DNA of 64,000 nt. Origin: Methylobacterium dankookense (GTDB taxonomy: Bacteria > Pseudomonadota > Alphaproteobacteria > Rhizobiales > Beijerinckiaceae). The stretch spans positions 1 to 64,000 of the forward strand of contig NZ_CABFVH010000013.1 of the NCBI RefSeq assembly GCF_902141855.1, given 5' to 3'. The notes under the pieces were generated by a model. The model was not told the DNA's origin, did no database searches, and worked only from the letters and a program-made list of their open reading frames with translations. The position numbers were made by a program, and so were the translations under genes. Positions 18,138 to 25,849 of the stretch are shown here, piece after piece. Position 1 is the stretch's first letter. The number at the start of each line of letters is the position of its first letter.

Positions 18138-20465
18138 ATGTGCTGCACCGATATGGCGCTCGCCTATGTGGAGGCCCACGCCGCCTGGAGCGAGGCGAAC
18201 ACCAAGCCCTCGCTCGCCCGGGACTACGCCACCTTCCTCTCCCGTGCGGCGGACGGCACGGCGCGCGCCGCCTTCGCCGTCGAGGGCGTCCGCTGCGCCG
18301 GCTGCATGAACGCGATCGAGCGCGGACTCGCCGACCTGCCGGGCATCGGGGGCGCCCGGCTCAATTTCTCGGATCGGCGCCTCACCGTGACGTGGAAGCC
18401 GGAGGCGGAGGCCGATATCGGCGCCGTCCTCGCGGCACTCGATGCGCTCGGCTTCAAGGCCCAGCCCTTCGCTCCCGGCCGGCTCTCGGATGCAGAGGCG
18501 GCCGAGTCGCAGCGGCTGATCCGGGCGCTGGCGGTGGCCGGCTTCGCCTCGATGAACGTGATGCTGCTCGCGATCTCGGTCTGGGCGGGCAACGTTTCGG
18601 ACATGACGCCCGAGAACCGGGATCTCTTCCACTGGATCCAGGCGGTCATCGCGCTGCCGGCCGCGGCCTATGCCGGGCGGCCCTTCTACGAGGGCGCCTT
18701 CCGCGGGCTGCGGGCGGGCCGCGTGACGATGGACTTCCCCATCACGCTCGGCGTCGTGCTGACGCTCGTGATGTCGGTGGTGGAATCGCTCTCGGGCGCC
18801 GCGCACGCCTATTTCGACGGCGCCGTGATGCTGCTGTTCTTCCTGCTGATTGGTCGCGTCCTCGACCAGACCATGCGCCGGCGCACCCGCGCCTTCGCGG
18901 AGAACCTCGCCGCGCTCCGCAGCGAGAGCGCGACGCTGGTCGATGCGGCGGGAACCCTGCGCGACGTGCCCGCGGCGGAGCTGCGGGCCGGCGCGCGCAT
19001 CCTGGTGCGGCCGGGCGAACGGGTGCCCGCGGACGGCGTCGTCGAGCACGGCGCCTCCGACCTCGACCAGAGCCTCGTCACCGGCGAGACCGCCGCCGTC
19101 ACCGTGCGCGGCGGCGACCGGGTCTTCGCGGGCGCACTCAACGGCAACGGCGCTCTGACGGTGCGGGTCACCGCCGCTGCCGGCGCGAGCCTGCTCGACG
19201 AGGTCGAGGGGCTGATGCAGCGAGCCCTCGAAGCGCGCTCGCGCGCCCTCGTCCTCGCCGACACCGCTACGCGCCTGTATGTCCCCCTGGTCCATACGGC
19301 CGCCGCTCTCACCCTCGCCGGATGGCTCGCAGCCGGTGCCGGTTGGCACGCGGCGCTGCTCGATGCCGTCGCGGTCCTCATTGTGACCTGCCCCTGCGCG
19401 CTCGGCCTCGCGATCCCCGCCGTGCAGGTGGTGGCGGCCGGTGCCCTGTTCCGCGAGGGTGTGCTGCTCAACGACGGCACGGCGCTGGAGCGCTTCGCCG
19501 AGATCGACACCGTGGTGTTCGACAAGACCGGGACCCTCACCCTCCCGTTGCCCACCCTGGCGGAGGGGCCGCCCGACGACGGCGCGCTCATGCAGGCGGC
19601 ACGGCTCGCGCTGTCGAGCCGGCACCCCATGGCGGCGGCCCTCGCACCGGCCGCCTCGGGCGCGGACCCGTTCCCCGGCGCGCAAGAGGCCGCGGGTCTC
19701 GGCGTACGCGCCCACATCGACGGCGTCGAGCTGCGCCTCGGCTCGGCCCGCTTCTGCGAAGCCGAGGCGCAGGCGGAAGCGGCCTTGGCGGCGAACCCGG
19801 ACGCCTCGGTGATCTGCTTCCGGGCAGGAAACGATACGCCCGTTGCCTTCGTGGTGCGCCAAGCCCTGCGCCCCGACGCAGTGGAGGTTGTCGCGAGCCT
19901 GAGGCAGGCAGGCCGGCGCGTGATGATCCTCTCCGGCGATCGGCCCTCGGCGGTCGAGGCCGTCGCCCGACGGCTCGGCGTCACCGAATGGGAGGCGGGC
20001 CTGACGCCGCCGGACAAGATCGGGCGGATCGAGGCCCTCCAGCGGGAGGGCAGGCGGGTGCTGATGGTAGGCGACGGACTCAACGACGCGCCAGCGCTCG
20101 CCGCCGCGCACGCCTCGCTCTCGCCGGTGACCGCCTCGCATGTCAGCCAGGCGGCCGCCGACGCCCTGTTCCTCGGCCGCGACCTCGCGCCCGTGCTCGC
20201 CGTGCTCGCGGCAGGCCGGCGGGCGCGGCGTCTCATGGTCCAGAACCTCTGGTTCTCGGCCGCCTACAACGTGGTCGCCGTTCCGCTCGCGGCCGCCGGC
20301 CTGCTGACGCCCCTGATCGCGGCGCTCGCCATGTCGGGCTCCTCCCTCGTCGTCACGCTGAACGCCCTGCGCGCCCGCGCGATGACGCCGTGCGTCCTGC
20401 CGGGCGCGGCGGATGTTTCCACCGGCCCAAATCTCGTGCCACAGCGCGTCGGAGGCGGCACGTGA
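18138..20465 (+). CDS. fixI: copper-transporting P1B-type ATPase FixI/CcoI
   Basis: A 775-residue ATPase that exports Cu(I) across the inner membrane for cbb3 oxidase assembly. The N-terminus has MCCTDMALAYVEAH with a Cys pair, then a heavy-metal-associated domain (GVRCAGCMNAIERGL). The membrane CPC motif is TCPCALGLAIP, the phosphorylated Asp is in DKTGTLTLP, the TGE actuator is SLVTGETAAV, and the hinge is GDGLNDAPALAA. The ATG at 18138 gives the usual short Cys-rich start; the longer open frame from 17748 shadows fixH. The stop overlaps the fixS GTG. Confidence 0.96.
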   Translation: MCCTDMALAYVEAHAAWSEANTKPSLARDYATFLSRAADGTARAAFAVEGVRCAGCMNAIERGLADLPGIGGARLNFSDRRLTVTWKPEAEADIGAVLAALDALGFKAQPFAPGRLSDAEAAESQRLIRALAVAGFASMNVMLLAISVWAGNVSDMTPENRDLFHWIQAVIALPAAAYAGRPFYEGAFRGLRAGRVTMDFPITLGVVLTLVMSVVESLSGAAHAYFDGAVMLLFFLLIGRVLDQTMRRRTRAFAENLAALRSESATLVDAAGTLRDVPAAELRAGARILVRPGERVPADGVVEHGASDLDQSLVTGETAAVTVRGGDRVFAGALNGNGALTVRVTAAAGASLLDEVEGLMQRALEARSRALVLADTATRLYVPLVHTAAALTLAGWLAAGAGWHAALLDAVAVLIVTCPCALGLAIPAVQVVAAGALFREGVLLNDGTALERFAEIDTVVFDKTGTLTLPLPTLAEGPPDDGALMQAARLALSSRHPMAAALAPAASGADPFPGAQEAAGLGVRAHIDGVELRLGSARFCEAEAQAEAALAANPDASVICFRAGNDTPVAFVVRQALRPDAVEVVASLRQAGRRVMILSGDRPSAVEAVARRLGVTEWEAGLTPPDKIGRIEALQREGRRVLMVGDGLNDAPALAAAHASLSPVTASHVSQAAADALFLGRDLAPVLAVLAAGRRARRLMVQNLWFSAAYNVVAVPLAAAGLLTPLIAALAMSGSSLVVTLNALRARAMTPCVLPGAADVSTGPNLVPQRVGGGT

Positions 20466-20599
20466 ACGTCCTTCTCCTCGTCATCCCGATCGCGCTGGCT
20501 CTGGGCACGCTCGGCCTGTTCGCCTTCCTGTGGGCGCTCAGGAGCGGCCAGTACGACGACATCGAGGGCGCCGAGTACCGCGTGCTCCACGACGACTAG
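20462..20599 (+). CDS. fixS: cbb3 oxidase maturation protein FixS/CcoS
   Basis: A 45-residue peptide: VNVLLLVIPIALALGTLGLF, then AFLWALRSGQYDDIEG and AEYRVLHDD. One membrane helix is followed by the conserved SGQYDDxEGxxxRxLxDD tail of FixS. The GTG start overlaps the fixI stop by two bases. CcoS is required to insert cofactors into the oxidase. It ends fixGHIS. Confidence 0.94.
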   Translation: MNVLLLVIPIALALGTLGLFAFLWALRSGQYDDIEGAEYRVLHDD

Positions 20600-20645
20600 G
20601 AGCGGCTCCCACGGCAGGGCGCCGCCGGCAGGCCGGCCACGCGTC

Positions 20646-20659
20646 TTGCGCTGGATCAA
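20646..20659 (+). promoter_or_regulatory. FNR-type box upstream of the 76-residue gene
   Basis: TTGCGCTGGATCAA fits TTGNN-N4-ATCAA (left half site TTGCG instead of TTGAT). It lies 116 bases before the ATG at 20775, between fixS and the small gene, and so may start a separate low-oxygen transcript. Confidence 0.65.
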
Positions 20660-20774
20660 GGATGGACCGGCGCCACGGGCCCAACGATCGGCAGCCGAGG
20701 GTCGACGCTCGGAGCGTGACGCCGCGAGGCGATGCACCGCGCGACCACCCGCCCGAGAGTGAAGGATCGTGCCC

Positions 20775-21005
20775 ATGCCTCGTTCCCATCCCGCAGCCCC
20801 GGAGGTCTGGCTCGGATTGTGGCGGACGGTCTGGCTCGACCTGCCGCTCGCCCTCGCTGGTGGGCCCGGGCTCCGCGCGCTCGGCCTGGATGCCGACCCC
20901 GCCTCGGAAGCGGATGAGGGGCCTGAGTCGGATCTCGCGACACACGAGGCCAGAGAATGCGCGCCCGACCCGCTTGAGAAGCTGCAGATGGGCTGCTTCG
21001 CCTGA
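20775..21005 (+). CDS. hypothetical protein, 76 residues, likely FnrN-controlled
   Basis: The frame starts MPRSHPAAPEVWLGLWRTVW at ATG 20775, with GAAGGA about ten bases upstream. Residues about 9-37 are Trp-rich and amphipathic (VWLGLWRTVWLDLPLALAG). The acidic C-terminal half ends in EKLQMGCFA. I do not recognise the family. Its place between fixS and a Usp gene, with an FNR-type site on each side, suggests a role in micro-oxic physiology. A GTG two codons earlier (20769) is an alternative start. Confidence 0.6.
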   Translation: MPRSHPAAPEVWLGLWRTVWLDLPLALAGGPGLRALGLDADPASEADEGPESDLATHEARECAPDPLEKLQMGCFA

Positions 21006-21040
21006 GGAGCGCGGGCGGCCCCGAGAGGGCTCGGGCTTGC

Positions 21041-21054
21041 TTGAGCTGGATCAA
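21041..21054 (+). promoter_or_regulatory. FNR/FnrN box upstream of the Usp gene
   Basis: TTGAGCTGGATCAA differs by one base from the FNR consensus. It ends 72 bases before the ATG of the universal stress protein gene at 21126, almost the same spacing as at fixN and fixG. Confidence 0.82.
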
Positions 21055-21125
21055 GGCTCCCGACCTCGCGCCCGACGAAGCTGCCTCGGCAAGGTCGCCG
21101 TCACCGACCCATTCAGGAGCACCCC

Positions 21126-21938
21126 ATGTCCATTGCCAGCATCATGGTGTCCGTCGATCTCGGGCAGTCGGCGGCATCCCGCGTGCGCCTGGCGGCCGAT
21201 CTCGCCGACCGGTTCGGCGCAACCCTCACCGGCATCGCCGCCCGCAGGCTCGCCGATCTCGGCCCGGTCGCCGACATCGAGGCCGCGCAGGTCGCCTACG
21301 ATTCCGACAAGGCGAAGCTCGCCGCGGAGCTGGGGCGTGCCAAGGATCTCTTCCTGGGCAATGCCGGAAAGGCGACGCGTACGGTCTGGCGGGAGGCCGA
21401 GGCCGGGCCCGAGACCGTCCTGATCCGGCAGGCACGCGGCGCCGACCTCGTCGTGGTCGGCCGCGATCCGCGCGGGGACGGTGCCGGCACCTTCTCCTGC
21501 ACGCCCGGCCCGGTGCTGATGGAGGCCGGCCGGCCGATCCTCGTCGTCCCGCCCGGGCTCGACCGCCTCAAGGCCGACCGCATCGTGATCGCCTGGAAGG
21601 ACGCGCCGGAGGCGCGCCGCGCGGTGAGTGCCGCCCTGCCGTTCATCGCGCATGCGGATCAGGTCTTCGTCGTGAGCGCGGGCGGCGAGGCGCGCCTCGA
21701 GGGCGCCGAGGACGTCTCCGAGTTGCTGGCCCGGCACGGCGCGCATGTCACCACGCACCTGCTCCATGCTCCCGCCGGCACCGTCGCCGACGAGATCCTG
21801 CGCTTCGCCGGACGCCAGGATGCGGACCTGATCGTGATGGGCGGCTACGGCCATTCGCGCCTGCGCGAATGGCTGTTCGGCGGCGTGACCCGCGACATCC
21901 TGCAGATCTCGCCCCTCTGCTGCCTGATGAGCCACTGA
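21126..21938 (+). CDS. universal stress protein, two UspA domains
   Basis: A 270-residue cytoplasmic protein with tandem Usp domains. Domain one opens SIASIMVSVDLGQSAASRVR; domain two follows LDRLKADRIVIAWKDAPEAR. The C-terminal nucleotide loop is VMGGYGHSRLREWLFGGVTR (G-2X-G-9X-G-S/T type), while the first domain's equivalent is degenerate. Usp genes under FNR control are common in anaerobic or micro-oxic regulons, and an FNR site precedes this one. It converges with fnrN. The exact role is unknown. Confidence 0.88.
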   Translation: MSIASIMVSVDLGQSAASRVRLAADLADRFGATLTGIAARRLADLGPVADIEAAQVAYDSDKAKLAAELGRAKDLFLGNAGKATRTVWREAEAGPETVLIRQARGADLVVVGRDPRGDGAGTFSCTPGPVLMEAGRPILVVPPGLDRLKADRIVIAWKDAPEARRAVSAALPFIAHADQVFVVSAGGEARLEGAEDVSELLARHGAHVTTHLLHAPAGTVADEILRFAGRQDADLIVMGGYGHSRLREWLFGGVTRDILQISPLCCLMSH

Positions 21939-21951
21939 TGCGCGCCGCGCA

Positions 21952-22692
21952 TCAGCCGGCCGCGAGTTGCTCCAGCCGGTCCATGTCGAGCAGGCGCACG
22001 CCGCCGGGCACGAGCAGGATCGTGCGGGCGCGGTCGAGGCGCGACAGCATGCGGCTGACCGTCTCGATGGTCAGCCCGAGATGGTCGGCCATGTCCTGCC
22101 GTCCCATCGGCAGCTCGACCGTGACGGACAGGTGCCCGGTGCGGGCGAAGCGGTCGCGCAGCGACAGCAGGAAGGCGGCCACCTTCTCCTCGGCCGTGCG
22201 GCGCCCGAGGAGCAGCATCTGGTCCTCGGCCAGCGTCAGCTCGTAGCCGGCGCGTGCGTGCAGGCTCCTGAGAAGATGCGGCTTCGCCTCGACCACGGCC
22301 GCGAAGTCCTGGCGGCCGAAGCGGCAGGTCCTCACCGGACCGAGCGCCTCGGCCGAGACCGAGAAACACTCCCGCAGGGCGAGGCCGAGGAAGTCGCCCG
22401 GAAGCGCGAACCCCATCACCTGCCGCCGGCCATCGGGGAGCAGGCGGGTGAGCCGGAGCGCGCCCGCGATGACATTGTAGACCGCGTTCGCCGGCTCGCC
22501 CTGCCCGAACAGGGTATGGCCCTTGTCGAGGGTCAGGTGCTGGCTCAGGGCCTCGAGCTCCTCCAGTTCGGCGAGTGCCAGCCCGGCGCAGACGCTGATC
22601 AGGCGCACCTTGCAATCCGCGCAACCATCCTCCGACCGCCGGTGGTGGCAGATATGGGCGGGCACGTCGCGAGAGCCCGTATCGACCAGCAT
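21952..22692 (-). CDS. fnrN: oxygen-sensing Crp/Fnr regulator, FnrN type
   Basis: A 246-residue regulator from ATG 22692 (MLVDTGSRDVPAH), chosen because GGAGG lies seven bases upstream; a longer GTG-started frame to 22779 lacks this. Near the N-terminus CADCKVRLISVC gives three Cys and LRECFSVSAE the fourth, the ligands of an FNR [4Fe-4S] oxygen sensor. The cyclic-nucleotide-fold sensor is followed by an HTH with GRQDMADHLGLTIETVSRML, in which the E-x-x-S-R core reads TTGAT half sites. An FNR box at 22781-22794 lies in its own promoter. It should activate fixNOQP, fixGHIS and the Usp gene when oxygen is low. Confidence 0.93.
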   Translation of the reverse strand: MLVDTGSRDVPAHICHHRRSEDGCADCKVRLISVCAGLALAELEELEALSQHLTLDKGHTLFGQGEPANAVYNVIAGALRLTRLLPDGRRQVMGFALPGDFLGLALRECFSVSAEALGPVRTCRFGRQDFAAVVEAKPHLLRSLHARAGYELTLAEDQMLLLGRRTAEEKVAAFLLSLRDRFARTGHLSVTVELPMGRQDMADHLGLTIETVSRMLSRLDRARTILLVPGGVRLLDMDRLEQLAAG

Positions 22693-22780
22693 GCCGCATC
22701 CTCCGAGGCCGGGCCGCGGCGCGAGGTCGGCCCCGGCTTCCCGTCCGGGGCGCAGCATGGCGGGCGCGGCGCGCCGCACA

Positions 22781-22794
22781 TTGATTCACCGCAA
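22781..22794 (-). promoter_or_regulatory. FNR box in the fnrN promoter (autoregulation)
   Basis: On the minus strand this reads TTGCGGTGAATCAA (plus strand TTGATTCACCGCAA), so one half site is perfect. It ends 89 bases before the fnrN ATG at 22692. FnrN is known to regulate itself in Rhizobium, so this is a likely autoregulatory site. Confidence 0.72.
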
Positions 22795-22813
22795 GCGCCA
22801 GGGCGCTCCGGCG

Positions 22814-24478
22814 TCAGCCGGAGCGGGCGAATTCCCCGTTCGCCGCGCGAAGGCGGCTGTCCAGCAACTCGCCGCGCGTCCTCAGGATCGGATAGGCCGC
22901 CGAGGCGACCAGATGATCGTTGATGCGCTTGATGTCGCGCACGAGATCGAGATCGACGGCCTGAGCCGACGCGTCGAGGCCGGGCTCGTCGCGCAGATGC
23001 GCGACATGCGAGGCGATGCGCTTCTCCTCCAGGCTCCGGAACCCGTGCTTCTCGTCCGCGAGGCGGCGGGCCAGCACCTCGTCCTCGGTCACGAGGAGCG
23101 AGGCGGCGGTGCGGAGATTGGCGGAGAGCCGGTCGATCATAGCGGTCAGGTCCGCATCCTGGCGTCGCGCCGGCCGGCCGACCTGCTTCCGCCTGCGGCC
23201 GATCTGCGCGACGACGTTGCGCGAGAGGACGTCGGCGGCGTGGCCGATCTGGACGGTGAAGCTGACGAGGGTGGCGAGGCGGCGCTGCTCGGCCTCGGTG
23301 AGCGCCTCGGGATCGAGCCGCGCGAGAAAGCGCTGCACATCCGCCCCGCGCGCGTCGATGTCGTGCTCGGCGAGCCGGATGCGCTCCTGCTGGCCGGCAT
23401 CGGCGGAGATCAGGCGGACGGCGTCGGTCAGCATGACCTCGAGCCGGTCAGCCATGCGCAGGGCGTGGCGTGCGGCGAGGCCGAGGGCGATCGAGGGCGT
23501 CTCGGCGAGGCCCTCGTCGAGGCGGAGCGGCGGATCGGCCGGCGAGGCCGCAGGATCGGGCAGGAGCCGCCGGACGAGCATCGCCAGGGGCTGGAGCAGG
23601 GGAAGGCCGATCACGGCGAGAGCGAGGTTGAACAGGACGTGGAAGTCGGCGACCAGCACCCGGCCGCCCCCTGCGAGCAGCACGAGGCCGTCCGCGAGCC
23701 AGGGCAGGAGGGGCAGGGCCACGGCGCAGCCGCCGAGGCGGACGATCAGGTTGCCGAGGGCGACGCGCCGGCCCGCGGCCTCGCGGCTCGCCAGGAGCGG
23801 GTTGAGCGAACTGCCGAGATTGGCCCCGAGCACGAGGGCGAGCGCCGTCTCCGCCGAGACGATGCCTTGCTGCGCGAAGGCGGCCACGAGCAGCACGACG
23901 GCGACGCTCGAATGGGCTGCCCAGGCGAGGATCGCGGCGAGCAGGGCCGCGATGATCGGATCCGCCGAGACGGCCCGGAGCAGGGCGTGCAGGCCCGGAG
24001 CGGCGGAATAGGGCTCCAGCGTCGCGACGAGCTGGATCAGGGCCAGCAGCACGAGGCCGAGCCCGATCGCGATCCGTCCGAGGGCCCGGCCCTTGGGCCC
24101 GCTCGCACGGCGGAAGGCGACGGCGCCGATCAGCACGAGGATCGGGGCGGCCTTCGCGACATCGAAGGAGAGCGCCTTCACGATGAGCGCCGTGCCGACA
24201 TTGGCGCCGAGCATCACGGCAAGCGCCGGAACCAGCTCGACGAGTCCGCCGGCCGCGAAGCTCGTCGCCATCAGGCCGGTCGCTGTGCTGCTCTGGAGGA
24301 GCATCGTGACGCCGAGGCCCGCGAGCAGCGCCTTCAGCGGGTGGCCGAGGCTCCGCGCGAGCACGCGCTGCAGGTCGGCGCCGTAGGCGCGCTGCACCCC
24401 GGTGCGGATCATGTGGATGCCCCAGAGGAGCAGGGCCACCCAGCCGGCGAGGTCGAGGAGGAGGAGGGTGCCGGTCAT
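22814..24478 (-). CDS. Na+/phosphate carrier (NptA/YjbB type) with PhoU-like tail
   Basis: A 554-residue membrane protein. Residues 1-300 hold two inverted Na/Pi-cotransporter repeats with the QSST motif (LLQSSTATGLMATSF) and LGANVGTALI, and in the second half AAHSSVAVVLLV and LGANLGSSLNPLL. Residues about 330-540 are helical and PhoU-like. YjbB of E. coli, which has this layout, exports phosphate. The ATG overlaps the stop of the upstream PbfA-like gene (ATGA), placing it at the end of the AEP operon. PhnX releases phosphate from AEP, so an outward Pi valve is the likely role; uptake is the alternative. Confidence 0.85.
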   Translation of the reverse strand: MTGTLLLLDLAGWVALLLWGIHMIRTGVQRAYGADLQRVLARSLGHPLKALLAGLGVTMLLQSSTATGLMATSFAAGGLVELVPALAVMLGANVGTALIVKALSFDVAKAAPILVLIGAVAFRRASGPKGRALGRIAIGLGLVLLALIQLVATLEPYSAAPGLHALLRAVSADPIIAALLAAILAWAAHSSVAVVLLVAAFAQQGIVSAETALALVLGANLGSSLNPLLASREAAGRRVALGNLIVRLGGCAVALPLLPWLADGLVLLAGGGRVLVADFHVLFNLALAVIGLPLLQPLAMLVRRLLPDPAASPADPPLRLDEGLAETPSIALGLAARHALRMADRLEVMLTDAVRLISADAGQQERIRLAEHDIDARGADVQRFLARLDPEALTEAEQRRLATLVSFTVQIGHAADVLSRNVVAQIGRRRKQVGRPARRQDADLTAMIDRLSANLRTAASLLVTEDEVLARRLADEKHGFRSLEEKRIASHVAHLRDEPGLDASAQAVDLDLVRDIKRINDHLVASAAYPILRTRGELLDSRLRAANGEFARSG

Positions 24479-25848
24479 GGCCGCCCTCCCGAGACGTCGG
24501 CGATGGCCGCCTCCAGGATCGCGAGGGCATCGAGCATCTGCGCCTCGCTCACCACGAGCGGCGGCGTCAGGGTCAGCACGTTGCCCATGGTGGTCTTGAA
24601 GGACAGGCCGGCATCGAGGGCGCGGTAGAGCGCCGCCTCGGCGAGGTCGGAATCGGGCTCCCGGGTCTCGCGGTCGCGCACCAGCTCGATCCCGATGAGG
24701 CAGCCGCGGCCGCGCACGTCGCCGATGGCCGGCAGCCGCGCTTTCATCGCCTCGAGCCGGTCGAGGGCGAGCGCGCCGACCCGGGCGGCGTTGGCGACGA
24801 GATCCTCGTCCTCGATGATCGCGAGGGTCTCCAGCGCCGCGCGGGCGGTCACCGGGTTCTTCTCGTGGGTGTAGTGCCCGAAGGCCCAGTCCCCGCCGAC
24901 GTCGAGGCTCCGGTCGGCGACCACCGCCGCGATCGGCAGGATGCCGCCGCCGAGCCCCTTGCCGAGGACGAGGATGTCCGGGACCACGCCGTCATGCTCG
25001 CAGGAGAACATGCGGCCGGTCTTGCCGAGACCGGTGGGGATCTCGTCGAAGATCAGCAGGACGCCGTGGCGGTCGCAGATGGCGCGCACCTCCGCCCAGA
25101 AGCCCGGCGGGGCCAGGTAGGGCACGGCGCGCGTCGGCTCGGCGACCAGGGCGGCGACGTCGCTGTCGCGGGCGAGCACGTAGTCGATCATCCGGGCGCA
25201 GGCCCGGCCGCTCGCCTCAGGGCTCTCCGTGCCGTAGGGGCAGCGGTAGCCGCCGAAGGGCGCCACGTGGAGCGCGCCCGCGACCAGCGGCCCGGCCGGC
25301 CCCGAGCGGAACAGCATCTCGCCCGACATCGCCGCGGAGCCGGTGCCGGCCCCGTGGAAGGCGTCCCAGAAGGACAGGGTCTTGTGCCGGCCGGTCGCCG
25401 CGCGGGCAACCTTCACGGCGACCTCGACCGCGTCCGAGCCGCCGGTCGTGAACAGGACCTTGCCGAGGTCGCCCGGGGTGATTGCGCCGAGCTTCTCGGC
25501 GAGCGCCAGCGAGGGGGCGCAGGCGTAGCGGCGCGGCGCGAAGGGCAGGGCGTCCATCTGATCGGCGATCGCCCGCTTGAGGCGCGGATGCCCGTAGCCG
25601 ATGTGGTGGACGTTGTTGCCGTGGAAATCCATGTAGCGGCGTCCCGCCACGTCCTCGATCCAGATGCCCTCGGCCCGCGCGATGGCGTTGAGGCAGGGCG
25701 TCGAGACCGACTGGTGCAGGAAGGCGCGCGCGTCGCGGGCGAGCAGGCCGCGCGTCTCACCGTCGAGGCTGCGGGCCTGCCAGGCGGCGCGTCGGCCGGT
25801 GAGGTTGGTGTCGCTCTCGGATTCGGCGATTCCCAGGGGACGGCTCAT
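24475..25848 (-). CDS. pbfA: class III PLP enzyme in the AEP operon, likely PbfA ((R)-1-hydroxy-2-aminoethylphosphonate ammonia-lyase)
   Basis: A 457-residue fold-type I PLP protein of the class III aminotransferase family. It has YMDFHGNNVHHIGYGHPRLK, FTTGGSDAVEVAVKVARA, the PLP Asp in LLIFDEIPTGLGKTG, and the Schiff-base Lys in LVLGKGLGGG. Within phnW/phnX loci a member of this family, PbfA, removes ammonia from (R)-1-hydroxy-AEP to give phosphonoacetaldehyde, which feeds PhnX. Position directly after the AEP permease gene (one base apart) and the presence of a separate true AEP transaminase (phnW) support that role over a second transaminase. Sequence alone does not prove the lyase activity. 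Confidence 0.72.
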   Translation of the reverse strand: MSRPLGIAESESDTNLTGRRAAWQARSLDGETRGLLARDARAFLHQSVSTPCLNAIARAEGIWIEDVAGRRYMDFHGNNVHHIGYGHPRLKRAIADQMDALPFAPRRYACAPSLALAEKLGAITPGDLGKVLFTTGGSDAVEVAVKVARAATGRHKTLSFWDAFHGAGTGSAAMSGEMLFRSGPAGPLVAGALHVAPFGGYRCPYGTESPEASGRACARMIDYVLARDSDVAALVAEPTRAVPYLAPPGFWAEVRAICDRHGVLLIFDEIPTGLGKTGRMFSCEHDGVVPDILVLGKGLGGGILPIAAVVADRSLDVGGDWAFGHYTHEKNPVTARAALETLAIIEDEDLVANAARVGALALDRLEAMKARLPAIGDVRGRGCLIGIELVRDRETREPDSDLAEAALYRALDAGLSFKTTMGNVLTLTPPLVVSEAQMLDALAILEAAIADVSGGRP

Positions 25849-25849
25849 G

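Noticed and set aside
18015..20141. Long minus-strand open frame of 708 codons opposite fixI
   Set aside because: It is an antisense shadow caused by high GC in the third codon position of fixI; the translation is low-complexity and rich in Arg, Gly and His, with no domain.
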